Below, one piece after another: positions 15,528 through 24,902 of a stretch of DNA of 64,000 nt. The stretch is from Bryobacteraceae bacterium (lineage in GTDB: Bacteria; Acidobacteriota; Terriglobia; Bryobacterales; Bryobacteraceae). The position numbers and the translations under genes were made by a program. The notes under the pieces were generated by a model. That model was given only the letters and a program-made list of their open reading frames with translations, ran no database searches and was not told the DNA's origin. Where the stretch lies: NCBI GenBank assembly GCA_029975915.1, contig JARKOC010000466.1, positions 186,001 to 250,000 of the forward strand. Reading direction: 5' to 3'. Position 1 is the stretch's first letter. Each line of letters opens with the position of its first letter.

Positions 15528-18029
15528 CTATTCAAAGCGTAAGACGTTCATCGGGTCCGTCCGGCTGGCACGCAGCGCTGGCCCCAAGCCGGCGAGAATC
15601 GAAACCAGCCCAAGCCCCAGCGCCGATGCGGCCATCGTCGAAGGATCACGGGCCTGAACGCCAAACAACTGGCTTTGCAGAAACTTGCCGAGCCAAAAAG
15701 CAAGCGGCAAAGCGATGCAGACGCCAAGCGCGGCCAGCACCGCCACCTCGCGCAGCACCATGCGCAGCACCCGGCGGCGATCCGACCCGAGTGCCATCCG
15801 GATGCCGATCTCCTTCGCCCGGCGCGCGACGTTGAAGGAGGACAGGCCGTATAGACCGATCACGGCAAGCGCCGTGGCAAGGAAACCGAAAACGGTCGAC
15901 AGAAACGCGACAAAGCGCTGGATTGACAAAGCTATGTCGAGTTGATCCTCCATCGTGTTCATGTCGAACAGGGGAATCGACGCGTCCATTTGGGCGACCT
16001 CACGGCGCAGCAATTGGAACAGTTGCGCAGCCGGTAATCCCGACCTGACATAAACAGTCATCGACGAACTCCAGTCCTGCTGGTCGCTGACGACAAAGAC
16101 CTGCCGGAGCATCTCCTCGCCCAGTTCCTCGTACTTCACATCCTTGGCCACACCGACGATTTGAATATCGAGTTTGACGTTCGCGCCGGCGCCGAACCCG
16201 AAGTGGTAGCCGACCGGGTTGCGATCTCCGAAGTAGCGCCTGGCAAATGTCTGATTGACGATTCCGGCGCGAGGACCTCCCTCAGCGTCGCGTTCGTCGA
16301 ACTCGCGGCCGGCGACCATGGCGATGCCCAGCGTTTTGAAATAACCGGGCGACACCGAGTTGTAGTGTGGATTCATGTCCTCGCCATCCTTGGCGCGGTA
16401 ACCCTCGACGGTCACGGTGGAATCCCAGTTCGACCGGTCCAGGATTGGCACCACGGCCAAGCCCACGCTACTGATGCCGGGGATGGACTCCAGACGCGTC
16501 CGCAGCTGCCGGTAGAAGCTCTTGGAGCGAATGGTGTCATAGCCGCTTAATGTGGGATCGAGCTTGAAACGGACAAGGTTCGTCGTGTTGAATCCGGGAT
16601 CGGTGAGCCGGAGGTTCTGGAGGCTTTGCACGAACAGGGCTGCGCCGGTCAACAAAACGAACGACATGGCAACCTGAGCGACGACCAGGGCCCGCCGCAG
16701 ACGCCCGCCATGCCCTGCGGCGGCCGAGGCTGACTGCTCCTTCAGAGTTGTAGCGAGGTCGGTACGCGCGAGCTGAAAGGCAGGCAGCAAACCGAAGATG
16801 AAGGCCGAGGCGACGGAAACGGCGAACGTGAAGGCAAAGATTCGCGGATCGATGTCGGATGAGAGCGCAAGGCGAGCCTGTTCGTCGGGGGCGAAACGCA
16901 GAAGGGACTCCGTGGTCATGGTTGCGATCCACAGGCCCAGTCCGCCGCCTGACAGCGAGAGCAGCAAGCTTTCGACAAGGAGTTGCGAAACCACGCGCGT
17001 CCTGCCGGCGCCCATTGCCAGCCGGACCGACATTTCTTTCTGGCGGCTGGCCCCACGGGCAACGAGGAGGTTCGAAACGTTCGCACAAGAGATCAGCAGC
17101 ACCAGACCGGCCAGGCACATCATGATGTGCATCGGCGTCTCCATATGGCGGCGCATGCCCGAATCGCCGCCCTGGCCGCCGGGAAGCACAATGGCGTAGG
17201 ACTGCAAAAACCGCTGGCGGGCGTAGTTAGGGACGTTCGCGAACGCGGCCTCCTGCACTTCGGCGTTGATCATCTGGCGGTACAGCGGGCGGATGGAGGC
17301 TTCCGCCTCGGTCATCGTTACACCCTTCTTCAAGCGGGCCAGGACTTGCACCCAGCGCGTGCGGCGGTCGTCGAGGGCATCCCAGGACGGGGTCACCTGC
17401 TTCTTCATCGTCACGGGAATGTGCACGGCCGGCCGGAATCCGAGGCTAACGCCGTTAAAGCCGGGCGCGGCAACGCCAACGACAGTCATGGGGAATCCGT
17501 TGATTCGGACGGTTTTGCCAACCATGCTGCGATCGGCCCGGAAGCGGGTGCGCCAGTAGTCGTAGTTCAGAACCACGACCGGGTTGGCGCCGGGAACGGT
17601 CTCATCGGAGTCCGAAAAAACGCGGCCGTGAGCCGGCCGGACGCCGAGGACTTCGAAATAATTGCCCGAAACCAATTCGCCGGCGATGCGCTCGGTCGAG
17701 TTTTCGAAACCGAGATTGATCTCATCTCCGCGACGGCAAAGAACGCCATCGAAGACTTCATTGCGATCGCGGTAGTCCTTGTACATTGGGTAGGAAAGTG
17801 TATTCCGGCCGCGGTTGTTTCCAACGTGGCCGCCGCGGGTGGCGATGGCCACCAACTCCTGCGGATCTTTCACTGGCAAAAGCCGCAGAAGAACCTGGTC
17901 GAAAACGGAAAAGATGGACGCTGTCGCGCCGATGCCAAGAGCCAGTGAGGCGACGGCGACAAAAGTGAACAGCGGCGTCCGGGCCAATGATCTGAAGGCG
18001 AACCTGAGATCTCTGAGCAGGGCCGGCAT
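15528..18029 (-). CDS. MacB/FtsX-type ABC permease of the acidobacterial orphan (ADOP) kind
   Basis: 833 aa from the ATG at 18029, chosen because GGAG lies six bases upstream; in-frame ATGs at 18035 and 18086 lack a properly spaced site. The start (PALLRDLRFAFRSLARTPLFT) and first helix (FVAVASLALGIGATASIFSVFDQVLL) are typical. Two repeats are visible: helix, MacB-type periplasmic domain, then FtsX helices (about residues 270-400, LLISCANVSNLLVARGASRQKEMSVRLAMGAGR) and again at the C-terminus (FNVARRAKEIGIRMALGSDRRRV). No ATPase gene is adjacent, which is normal for this acidobacterial duplicated permease type. Proposed role: mechanotransmission or export of lipid/peptide substrates; the substrate is unknown. 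Confidence 0.92.
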   Translation of the reverse strand: MPALLRDLRFAFRSLARTPLFTFVAVASLALGIGATASIFSVFDQVLLRLLPVKDPQELVAIATRGGHVGNNRGRNTLSYPMYKDYRDRNEVFDGVLCRRGDEINLGFENSTERIAGELVSGNYFEVLGVRPAHGRVFSDSDETVPGANPVVVLNYDYWRTRFRADRSMVGKTVRINGFPMTVVGVAAPGFNGVSLGFRPAVHIPVTMKKQVTPSWDALDDRRTRWVQVLARLKKGVTMTEAEASIRPLYRQMINAEVQEAAFANVPNYARQRFLQSYAIVLPGGQGGDSGMRRHMETPMHIMMCLAGLVLLISCANVSNLLVARGASRQKEMSVRLAMGAGRTRVVSQLLVESLLLSLSGGGLGLWIATMTTESLLRFAPDEQARLALSSDIDPRIFAFTFAVSVASAFIFGLLPAFQLARTDLATTLKEQSASAAAGHGGRLRRALVVAQVAMSFVLLTGAALFVQSLQNLRLTDPGFNTTNLVRFKLDPTLSGYDTIRSKSFYRQLRTRLESIPGISSVGLAVVPILDRSNWDSTVTVEGYRAKDGEDMNPHYNSVSPGYFKTLGIAMVAGREFDERDAEGGPRAGIVNQTFARRYFGDRNPVGYHFGFGAGANVKLDIQIVGVAKDVKYEELGEEMLRQVFVVSDQQDWSSSMTVYVRSGLPAAQLFQLLRREVAQMDASIPLFDMNTMEDQLDIALSIQRFVAFLSTVFGFLATALAVIGLYGLSSFNVARRAKEIGIRMALGSDRRRVLRMVLREVAVLAALGVCIALPLAFWLGKFLQSQLFGVQARDPSTMAASALGLGLVSILAGLGPALRASRTDPMNVLRFE

Positions 18030-18177
18030 GGTCATCTCCAAACAAACGCGGAAGAGTCCGGCTTCTGTGAAGTACGCAGTCCGCACACGGAAGTTCGGTC
18101 GAAGGCGGATCCTCCGGCGATGTTTGTTACCTCTGTCTCAGAGCCCACTCACCGTCTGGTGGGCAGATGGGACGGAG

Positions 18178-20661
18178 CTACAGCGGCCTGGAAGAAGACA
18201 TGTAGATGGCGTTGAGCAGCAGCTTGAAGGTGCCGAAGGTCTGGCCCCTGAATTGAGGCCGGAATCCAAATAGGATTACGCGGCCTTGCCCCAACCGGGC
18301 TTCGACCAGTGCCGGACGCCCCGTGGCGGCACTCTCTCCGCTGATCCAGCCGCTAGCCAGCAGGTTTTGCTTGGCGTAATGGACCACTGGCCTGGCCTCG
18401 CGCTCGCCCTTGTTGTAGTCGTTCAGCAACGTGAGTTCGTAGGCCTGGCCGCCTGTCGATGTGACGATGGCTTCCGGCGGCATGCCGAAGCCCAGGGGAT
18501 GAGAAGTGTCCACTGTCACGCGCAGCAAGGATCCGGGGCAGGACCAATCGTTCGGGCCGGTTCCGGCGCGCAGCGACCCGCGCACGCCGATGTCAAACAT
18601 CTCTATGGGCAATTCGCCTGCCGCATCGAAGGTGATCAGCGTACCACCCGAGCGGACGAATCCCTCCAACGCCTTCACGCCCTCAACGCCTATGCCGCCC
18701 ACGTGTTCCGGACGTGGCTGGCTCTTTTCAGCGGAGCCGAATGCGCCCGCTGCGCGGCGGGCTCCTGCTCGCTGCCCATGCAGAATGGACTGCATGGTTT
18801 GGCTGGCGAGGATAATGACATCGAAGTTGTTGCGCAGGACGCCGTTTCGCATGCGGTCATTCCGCAGTTCGATGAACGGGATCTCATAATTGTCCAGCAG
18901 CCAGGCGGTCCAGCCGGCATCCATGTTTGGGGTCCAGGGGGAATAGAGGCCGACACGCGGCATGGACAATTCCCACTTGGCCGCATCGGATTTCGTCGCG
19001 AGGAACTCACCACCCGCGTTTCTCCAGACGGGCTTGCCTGCCTTCAGAGCCCGGGCAAGGGCGATGTACGCGGAATTCTGCTTCTGGTCGAAGACCGGTT
19101 CCGGCGCGGCGAGGAGATCCTGTCTAATGAGTTCCGATTGTATTCTGTCGTCGATCCGGTCCACTTTAACGCCCATTTGATAGCTGAGCGTCCATCCGGC
19201 GAGATCGTATGGGCGTTTCACTGGACCCGTGGCGCCGGCGCGGATCTCGGGGTACTTCTGCGGTTCCATGAGGTCGACCAGATAGCCGCGGAAGGCCTGG
19301 GCGGTCTTCAATACGAGCGTTCCAGCAGGATAGAGCTTGCCGTTCGCTGTAAACCCGTTCGCGGAGCGGTGCACCTCGATACCGGACATCTGAAGCCGCC
19401 GGACCATTTCGATGGCCGCTGATGCATCGTGCTGATCCGGCGCGATGACATAGGCTTTCGGGCTATTTGCCTGGCCGGCTTCAATTTGTGCGCGGGCCAT
19501 GGTCCAGGCCTTTTTGAGGAAGTAATCCGGCTGTTTGGCCGCCAGGTTCAGAATTGCCATGTCGGCGGTGAGCATGTACTCGACGGCGTCATTGAGCGCC
19601 CAGCGTCCGCCCTTCCAGGGCAGAGGATAAAAGACGGTTGGTTCACGCGCCGGGATGCCGGTGGAAAAACGCGCAGGGATTTCGGAAGGCTTCACTTCGT
19701 ATGGCGTCGCATAGACGTAACCTGAGGTTTCGGTCAGGATGCCGTGCATATTGTGAAACGCAGGCGCCGAACGGAGCCCTCCATTCCACCATGCGTCAAA
19801 CGAAATGTAGCTGACCACGCCAGGCTTGTCTTCTTGGAGAAAGCGGTCCTTCATCGCGCTGCCGATCAAGTTGATGCCTTCCATCACGGCCGGCTGGATG
19901 TTCGGGTTCAGCGGTTCGGTGTAAGGCGGGATGAAGATTCGCGCCGGAAAAGGAGCGTACTGGTGCTGGTTGTAGACGATGTGTGGGAACCACTCCTGGA
20001 AAAGCATGCGGCTGACGGCGCGCGTCTCGGGCAGGTTCATCATGAAGTAGTCGCGGTTGTTGTCGTGGCCGGCGTATTTCTGGTAGAGCCAGGGTAGCGA
20101 GGCGAGTTCGTGCGGCGTTCCGAGATTCTTCTTGTACCAGTCGGCGGTCATTTGAAGACCGTCGGGATTTATCACGGGAACCTGCATGAGAATCACGTTG
20201 TCGCGGATCTTCCGGATTTCCTCACTTTCGCCTGTCAACATGCGATAGGCCAATCGTGGCGCATGCTGCACAGGCGCGACTTCGGTCGCATGGAGACCTG
20301 AATCGATCCACACAATCGCCTTGCCCTCGCGTGATAATCGTTCAGCTTCCTCAGACGTGGCCAGACCGAGGGCCAGCTTGCGGTTGATCTCCTTCCAGCG
20401 GGCGAGTTGTTTCAGGTTGGCCTCGGAGCTAATGAAGGCAACAAACATTGGCCGGCCTTCGCTGCTTTTCCCGAACTCCTCCAGCTTGATGCGCGGCGAC
20501 TCGGCGGCCAACTTCTGGAAATACGACGACACCTGGACGTAGTCGGCCAGTTTGTAGTCGTCGCCCGGAGTAAAGCCAAAATGATCCTTGGGCGGGGTGA
20601 TAGCGCCTGCCGCGAGGGAGGCTACGAGGAGGAATACGGTCAGGAGTCTGCGCACAAGCAT
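18178..20661 (-). CDS. secreted M14-family zinc carboxypeptidase-like protein
   Basis: 827 aa from the ATG at 20661, which opens directly into a signal peptide (LVRRLLTVFLLVASLAAGA). The M14 zinc site is present: H124-A-T-E127 in DSGLHATEVAP and H233 in VYNQHQY; the substrate-binding Asn-Arg pair is in HDNNRDYF (201-204), and a catalytic-type Glu lies in GILTETSGY. Residues after about 400 form a long C-terminal region with a GATase-like fold near 630-720 (GVEGVKALEGFVRSGGTLITFDAAGELP), usual for this bacterial subgroup. It would act in the periplasm or outside on peptides or peptidoglycan-like substrates. Its start is only 20 bases from the divergent aguB start, so the two genes must share overlapping control sequence. 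Confidence 0.9.
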   Translation of the reverse strand: MLVRRLLTVFLLVASLAAGAITPPKDHFGFTPGDDYKLADYVQVSSYFQKLAAESPRIKLEEFGKSSEGRPMFVAFISSEANLKQLARWKEINRKLALGLATSEEAERLSREGKAIVWIDSGLHATEVAPVQHAPRLAYRMLTGESEEIRKIRDNVILMQVPVINPDGLQMTADWYKKNLGTPHELASLPWLYQKYAGHDNNRDYFMMNLPETRAVSRMLFQEWFPHIVYNQHQYAPFPARIFIPPYTEPLNPNIQPAVMEGINLIGSAMKDRFLQEDKPGVVSYISFDAWWNGGLRSAPAFHNMHGILTETSGYVYATPYEVKPSEIPARFSTGIPAREPTVFYPLPWKGGRWALNDAVEYMLTADMAILNLAAKQPDYFLKKAWTMARAQIEAGQANSPKAYVIAPDQHDASAAIEMVRRLQMSGIEVHRSANGFTANGKLYPAGTLVLKTAQAFRGYLVDLMEPQKYPEIRAGATGPVKRPYDLAGWTLSYQMGVKVDRIDDRIQSELIRQDLLAAPEPVFDQKQNSAYIALARALKAGKPVWRNAGGEFLATKSDAAKWELSMPRVGLYSPWTPNMDAGWTAWLLDNYEIPFIELRNDRMRNGVLRNNFDVIILASQTMQSILHGQRAGARRAAGAFGSAEKSQPRPEHVGGIGVEGVKALEGFVRSGGTLITFDAAGELPIEMFDIGVRGSLRAGTGPNDWSCPGSLLRVTVDTSHPLGFGMPPEAIVTSTGGQAYELTLLNDYNKGEREARPVVHYAKQNLLASGWISGESAATGRPALVEARLGQGRVILFGFRPQFRGQTFGTFKLLLNAIYMSSSRPL

Positions 20662-20681
20662 ATATGGAACAATCGTAAAGT

Positions 20682-21575
20682 ATGCCCGCACCATCTCGCA
20701 GCCAGTTCACAGCCGGCCTGGTCCAGATGTCCTGTTCGCCCGATCCGCGAGAGAACTTGGAAAAGGCCGTTCAGCGCATCCGCGAGGCCGCCGCCGGCGG
20801 CGCTCAGATCGTCTGCCTGCAAGAGCTTTTCACGTCGCAGTACTTTTGCCGGGAGGAGGATGCGCGACTGTTCGATCTGGCTGAGACGATTCCAGGACCG
20901 TCCACCAGCACGCTTGGACAGGTGGCGAAAGACCTGGGCATCGTCATCATTGCATCGCTCTTCGAGAAGCGAGCCAAGGGTCTGTATCACAACACGGCGG
21001 CCATCCTCGGCACGGATGGCGAGTTGATGGGCATCTACCGCAAGATGCACATTCCGGATGATCCGCTGTACTACGAGAAGTTCTACTTCACGCCGGGGGA
21101 CCTTGGATTCAGGGTGTTTGAAACGCCGTTCGCCGGAGTGGGCGTGCTGGTCTGTTGGGATCAATGGTATCCCGAAGGCGCACGGCTGACGGCGCTGCAG
21201 GGAGCCGATATCCTCTTCTACCCCACCGCCATCGGCTGGCATCCGCACGAAAAGGCGCAGTACGGGCCGTCGCAACTCGACGCCTGGCGGACCATCCAGC
21301 GAAGCCACGCCATCGCCAATGGCCTGTATGTCGCGGCGGTGAACCGCGTCGGCTTCGAGGGCACGCCGGACCAGGGGCTCGAGTTCTGGGGCAACTCTTT
21401 CGTAGCCGATCCGTTCGGCGTGATTGTAGCCGAGGCGCCACATCAGAACGAAGAGATCCTGATCGTTCAATGCGACCCGTCGCGTATCGAGGAAGTGCGG
21501 CGCAATTGGCCGTTCTTCCGCGACCGGCGGATCGATTCCTACTCGTCCATCACCAAACGGTGGGATAAGGAGTAG
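20682..21575 (+). CDS. aguB: N-carbamoylputrescine amidase
   Basis: 297 aa carbon-nitrogen hydrolase with the full Glu-Lys-Cys triad: E48 in CLQELF, K121 in YRKMHIPDDPLYYEKFYFTP and C158 in VCWDQWYPEGARL. The stretch around K121 and the tryptophan-rich Cys loop are diagnostic of the AguB branch. It converts N-carbamoylputrescine to putrescine with loss of CO2 and ammonia, in the cytoplasm. The gene is followed four bases later by aguA, which makes its substrate, so the two steps of the agmatine route to putrescine are encoded together. No clear Shine-Dalgarno precedes the ATG. An arginine decarboxylase to supply agmatine is not in the window. Confidence 0.96.
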   Translation: MPAPSRSQFTAGLVQMSCSPDPRENLEKAVQRIREAAAGGAQIVCLQELFTSQYFCREEDARLFDLAETIPGPSTSTLGQVAKDLGIVIIASLFEKRAKGLYHNTAAILGTDGELMGIYRKMHIPDDPLYYEKFYFTPGDLGFRVFETPFAGVGVLVCWDQWYPEGARLTALQGADILFYPTAIGWHPHEKAQYGPSQLDAWRTIQRSHAIANGLYVAAVNRVGFEGTPDQGLEFWGNSFVADPFGVIVAEAPHQNEEILIVQCDPSRIEEVRRNWPFFRDRRIDSYSSITKRWDKE

Positions 21576-21579
21576 CAGG

Positions 21580-22620
21580 ATGCCGCTCACAGCTTCCTAT
21601 CGCATGCCGGCCGAATGGGCGCCGCACAAAGCCACTTGGCTCGCCTGGCCACACGAACGTTCGGATTGGCCCGGCAAGTTCGAACCCATCCCGCATCTCT
21701 ACGCCGAGATCGTGCGCATCCTCGCGCGGCACGAGGGAGTGAACATCCTGGTTCCGGTGAATGAAAAAGCAGGCGTGCGCGCGTTGCTCAAAAAAGCGGG
21801 CGCGTGGAACGATTGCGTCAACCTGTTTGAATTGCAGACCAACCGGAGCTGGACGCGCGATTTCCTGCCAACATGGGTGATCGGACCCGGCCACTCGAAG
21901 GTCGCGGTGAAGTGGCGGTTCAACGGTTGGGCGAAGTACAGGAACTGGCGCGCCGACGACGATGCCGGACACAGGGTGGCCAAGCTCGCCAAGACGCCGG
22001 ACGTTTTCCCAGACTTCTCCGGCCGCCGCATCGTGCTCGAAGGCGGATCGATCGACGTGAATGGAGCGGGATCTCTGCTGACCACCGAAGAGTGCCTCCT
22101 GAGCGGAGTGCAACAACGCAACCCAGGTCTCGAACGAGGTCAAATCGAAGCGCTGCTCGACGGCTGGCTGGGCGCGTCAAACGTGATCTGGCTCCACCGG
22201 GGCATCGCCGGCGATGACACGCACGGCCACGTCGACGACATCGCCCGGTTTGTTTTACGCAACACCGTCGTTGCGGCCTACGAGCAAGATCATGAGGAGA
22301 TCAACTACGCGCCGTTGCGAGAAAACTACGACATTCTTCGGCATGCGAAGGACGAGCGCGGCAAGGCGCTGCGAGTCGTGCAATTGCCGATGCCGCGGCC
22401 GGTTTACTACGACTCCCAGCGCCTGCCTGCTTCGTACGCGAACTTTTACATCGCGAACAAAGCAGTCCTCGTGCCGACGTTCCACGACCCGAACGACCGC
22501 GTGGCCCTGAACATCCTGGCGCGGCTTTTCCCAAGCCGCGAGGTGATTGGCATCCATGCGGTGGACCTTGTGCTGGGCCTCGGTACGCTTCACTGCATGA
22601 CGATGCAGGAGCCGCTATAG
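21580..22620 (+). CDS. aguA: agmatine deiminase
   Basis: 346 aa of the usual family length. The start RMPAEWAPHKATWLAWPHE, the central LEGGSIDVNGAG, the GDDTHGHVDDIARFV motif and the C-terminal catalytic cysteine C339 (LGTLHCMTMQEP) identify a peptidyl-arginine-deiminase-type agmatine deiminase. It hydrolyses agmatine to N-carbamoylputrescine and ammonia. A GGAGTAGCAGG run at the end of aguB provides a ribosome site for the closely spaced ATG. The gene's TAG overlaps the convergent Nudix gene's stop within the palindrome CTATAG (22615-22620). All catalytic residues appear intact. Confidence 0.96.
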   Translation: MPLTASYRMPAEWAPHKATWLAWPHERSDWPGKFEPIPHLYAEIVRILARHEGVNILVPVNEKAGVRALLKKAGAWNDCVNLFELQTNRSWTRDFLPTWVIGPGHSKVAVKWRFNGWAKYRNWRADDDAGHRVAKLAKTPDVFPDFSGRRIVLEGGSIDVNGAGSLLTTEECLLSGVQQRNPGLERGQIEALLDGWLGASNVIWLHRGIAGDDTHGHVDDIARFVLRNTVVAAYEQDHEEINYAPLRENYDILRHAKDERGKALRVVQLPMPRPVYYDSQRLPASYANFYIANKAVLVPTFHDPNDRVALNILARLFPSREVIGIHAVDLVLGLGTLHCMTMQEPL

Positions 22621-23175
22621 CGCGAGTGTCCGCGCGACCATCCGCAGGACGGACGCATCGGTATTCAGCTTGCCGACCTGATCCAAACGAACCCATTTCA
22701 GGTCGTGGGATTCGTCGCTCATCTTGAGAGGAATCCCTGGATCGGCCTGGATGAGGTAGCGGATGTCGTAATGGACGTGAGCCGGCTCATCGCCGCGGGC
22801 CGGAATCTCATGAGCGTCGACATCGAAAATCGAATCGTTCCAGAGCCGCAACCCCGGCAGTCCCGTTTCCTCGTGGGCCTCGCGCAAGGCCACGCGAGCC
22901 ACATCGCCATCCCCGTCGCAGTGCCCGCCAGGCTGAAGCCACTTGTTCAGCTTAGCGTGGTGCGTCAGCAGGGCATGGGTTCGTTTGGTATCGATGATCC
23001 AGGCCGAACCGGTGACGTGGCCGCTCTTCTGGGAGCGCTCAAAGCAATCTTCGAACGAACAAACGAACTCGAGAATGCGGAGTCGCATTCCGGCTTCGTA
23101 CGCATCAAATGGCGTATGGCGTTCAAGCGCCGCAATCAGCGGGGCACGAGACGCAAATTGTCGATTTCCAACCAT
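22615..23175 (-). CDS. Nudix hydrolase
   Basis: 186 aa from the ATG at 23175, which overlaps the end of the amidohydrolase gene by 40 bases; the upstream in-frame ATG at 23259 adds 28 residues of unlike, antisense-looking sequence. A complete Nudix box is present (GGHCDGDGDVARVALREAHEETGL, residues about 83-106: G-x5-E-equivalent D, REAHEETG). The spacing is right although the first box acidic residue is Asp. The N-terminal 60 residues form a helical cap. Substrate is not predictable; many such enzymes clean up nucleotide derivatives. It is the last gene of a coupled operon with the amidohydrolase and the AlkA-like glycosylase. Confidence 0.85.
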   Translation of the reverse strand: MVGNRQFASRAPLIAALERHTPFDAYEAGMRLRILEFVCSFEDCFERSQKSGHVTGSAWIIDTKRTHALLTHHAKLNKWLQPGGHCDGDGDVARVALREAHEETGLPGLRLWNDSIFDVDAHEIPARGDEPAHVHYDIRYLIQADPGIPLKMSDESHDLKWVRLDQVGKLNTDASVLRMVARTLAL

Positions 23176-24902
23176 GCCTTTTCGCCCGGCTCCCGTTCTA
23201 TGATGAAGACCATTGCCGTGGCCACCTGATCGCCCAGCCCGATGCGGACCTTCGACCACCTCGGAGTTGCGCGGAACGGCGACATGCGGGCGCCAAACCC
23301 TGGGCGTTCGAGTTCAAACCGGTAGTCGCCTTCGCCGCGGACATCGAAATCCAGGAATTTGTAAGGCGTCAGGTTGGCCGGAAGCACGGCCCCCTTGCTG
23401 AGCGGAAGCACCATCGATGCCACCGGTTTCTCCTTGTCGCCCATGACAACGGTGAGCCGTAGCGCATGACCGCCCTTCTCGCGGGCGACTCGCTGGTAGA
23501 CCACCTCGGAGTGGTCGTGGCCATAGTCGGTCCGGTTGATCCATAGCGTTGAGATCCGGCTGCGTCCATCCTGCGACTCGAAGTCGTCGAGCAACGCCGG
23601 CAAATCAACAGCGGCGAAGCTTGGCGGGTCGATTCCGCGAACAGGATCCCGGCTTTGCTCGACGCCGCCGAGCCAGACCCGGTCGATCTTGTAGATGTCG
23701 GAGATCGTTTCATAAGGCTTACCGGACACCATGACCATGTCGGCGAGTTTGCCCTGCGCGATTTGGCCGCGGTCGATGGCGCCGAGCATTTTCGCGCTCC
23801 CGGAGGTCGCCGCGGTAATGGCCTCGATTGGCGTCAACCCGCTGGCCACTGCCAATTCGAGTTCACGCAGAGTGGCCCATCCATGGTAGGCGCCTGACAT
23901 TCCGGCGTCGGTGCCCATGCCGATGAACACACCGGCGTCGAATGCCGCCTTCAGGTTGCCGGTCAGATTCTCCCATCGCTTCATCGCCGCAGGTCTGGGC
24001 GGGGCTGTGACGTGCTGAATTCGGCCGAAGACGGATGGGTCGAGTAAAGTTTGGAGGAACGGCGTGCGCGGGTCTCTCAGATTCCGCGGCTCGTAGACGG
24101 CCATGGTCGAGACATAGCCGATTCCCTTCTCCTTCATCAGATTGAGCCACTCGGCGTCGGCTTTGGCGTCGCCGATGCCATGGCCGATGATGTCGGCGCC
24201 GGCGCGCGCGGCGATCTTTGCCTTATCGAGAGACACGGTGTGCGTGATCACTTTGATGCCGGCGGCATGGGCCTCGTCGACGATCGCCTTGAGGGTCGCT
24301 TCGTCCATCGAGGTCATGTCGGTGTCCATGCCGTAGCGCCAGCCGTCCGTGAAGACTTTGAGGATACCCGGCTTGTAGTCCAAGATCCTCTTGACGGCGG
24401 TGCGCGCCTGGCGTGGAGTCAACACCGCCTGCGTATGAAAATCTCCTCGGCCGCCTTCCAGCCCGTGACCTCCAGGCGAAGAGAATCGCGCGGCCAGGAC
24501 CAGCCGCGGCGCCGGCAGACCCTTCGCGATGAGCGCCCGCATCGGCTCAAACTGTTCGGGATAGGTAGAGAGGTCCACGACCGTCGTCACGCCCGACATG
24601 AGATAGGCCTGAAGCGTTCGCGGCCAGTCGGCTGGGGCGCCGGAAACGGCGCTGGCCAGCAAATGCGTATGAAGGTCGAACAGGCCCGGCAGAAGCGTGC
24701 GGCCGCGGCCGTCGATGGCCGGAGTGCCGGAAGGCGCTTCCAATCCCGGCCCGACTCCCGCGATCCGCCCGTCCTGCACGAGCACGTCGACAACTCGCGG
24801 CGGTCCGCCCGAGCCGTCAATGACGGTCGTCTGCCGGATGACAAATGACTGCGCAAATATTGCTTCGCAGAGCAGAAGCCCAAGGAACAGCGAGCGAATC
24901 AT
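23136..24902 (-). CDS. secreted amidohydrolase with C-terminal CIA30-like domain
   Basis: 588 aa. A signal peptide (residues 1-17, IRSLFLGLLLCEAIFAQ) is followed by the amidohydrolase metal motif LPGLFDLHTHLL, a candidate bridging Lys in GILKVFTDGW, two His-bearing strands (KVITHTV and IIGHGIGD) and the final Asp (IGMGTDAGMSG). Residues about 430-588 form a separate beta-rich module (LDDFESQDGRS at its start, AWLEIDNLRLV at its end), which resembles CIA30/galactose-binding-like sandwiches. The enzyme part is like imidazolonepropionase/prolidase-type amidohydrolases acting on cyclic amides or dipeptides in the periplasm. The fusion is unusual and may add carbohydrate or surface binding. Its ATG overlaps the glycosylase stop by four bases. 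Confidence 0.85.
   Translation of the reverse strand: MIRSLFLGLLLCEAIFAQSFVIRQTTVIDGSGGPPRVVDVLVQDGRIAGVGPGLEAPSGTPAIDGRGRTLLPGLFDLHTHLLASAVSGAPADWPRTLQAYLMSGVTTVVDLSTYPEQFEPMRALIAKGLPAPRLVLAARFSSPGGHGLEGGRGDFHTQAVLTPRQARTAVKRILDYKPGILKVFTDGWRYGMDTDMTSMDEATLKAIVDEAHAAGIKVITHTVSLDKAKIAARAGADIIGHGIGDAKADAEWLNLMKEKGIGYVSTMAVYEPRNLRDPRTPFLQTLLDPSVFGRIQHVTAPPRPAAMKRWENLTGNLKAAFDAGVFIGMGTDAGMSGAYHGWATLRELELAVASGLTPIEAITAATSGSAKMLGAIDRGQIAQGKLADMVMVSGKPYETISDIYKIDRVWLGGVEQSRDPVRGIDPPSFAAVDLPALLDDFESQDGRSRISTLWINRTDYGHDHSEVVYQRVAREKGGHALRLTVVMGDKEKPVASMVLPLSKGAVLPANLTPYKFLDFDVRGEGDYRFELERPGFGARMSPFRATPRWSKVRIGLGDQVATAMVFIIEREPGEKAWLEIDNLRLVPR

Noticed and set aside
24051..24848. 265-codon open frame on the plus strand
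   Set aside because: Antisense to the amidohydrolase gene, whose metal motifs are clear; no motif in the plus frame.
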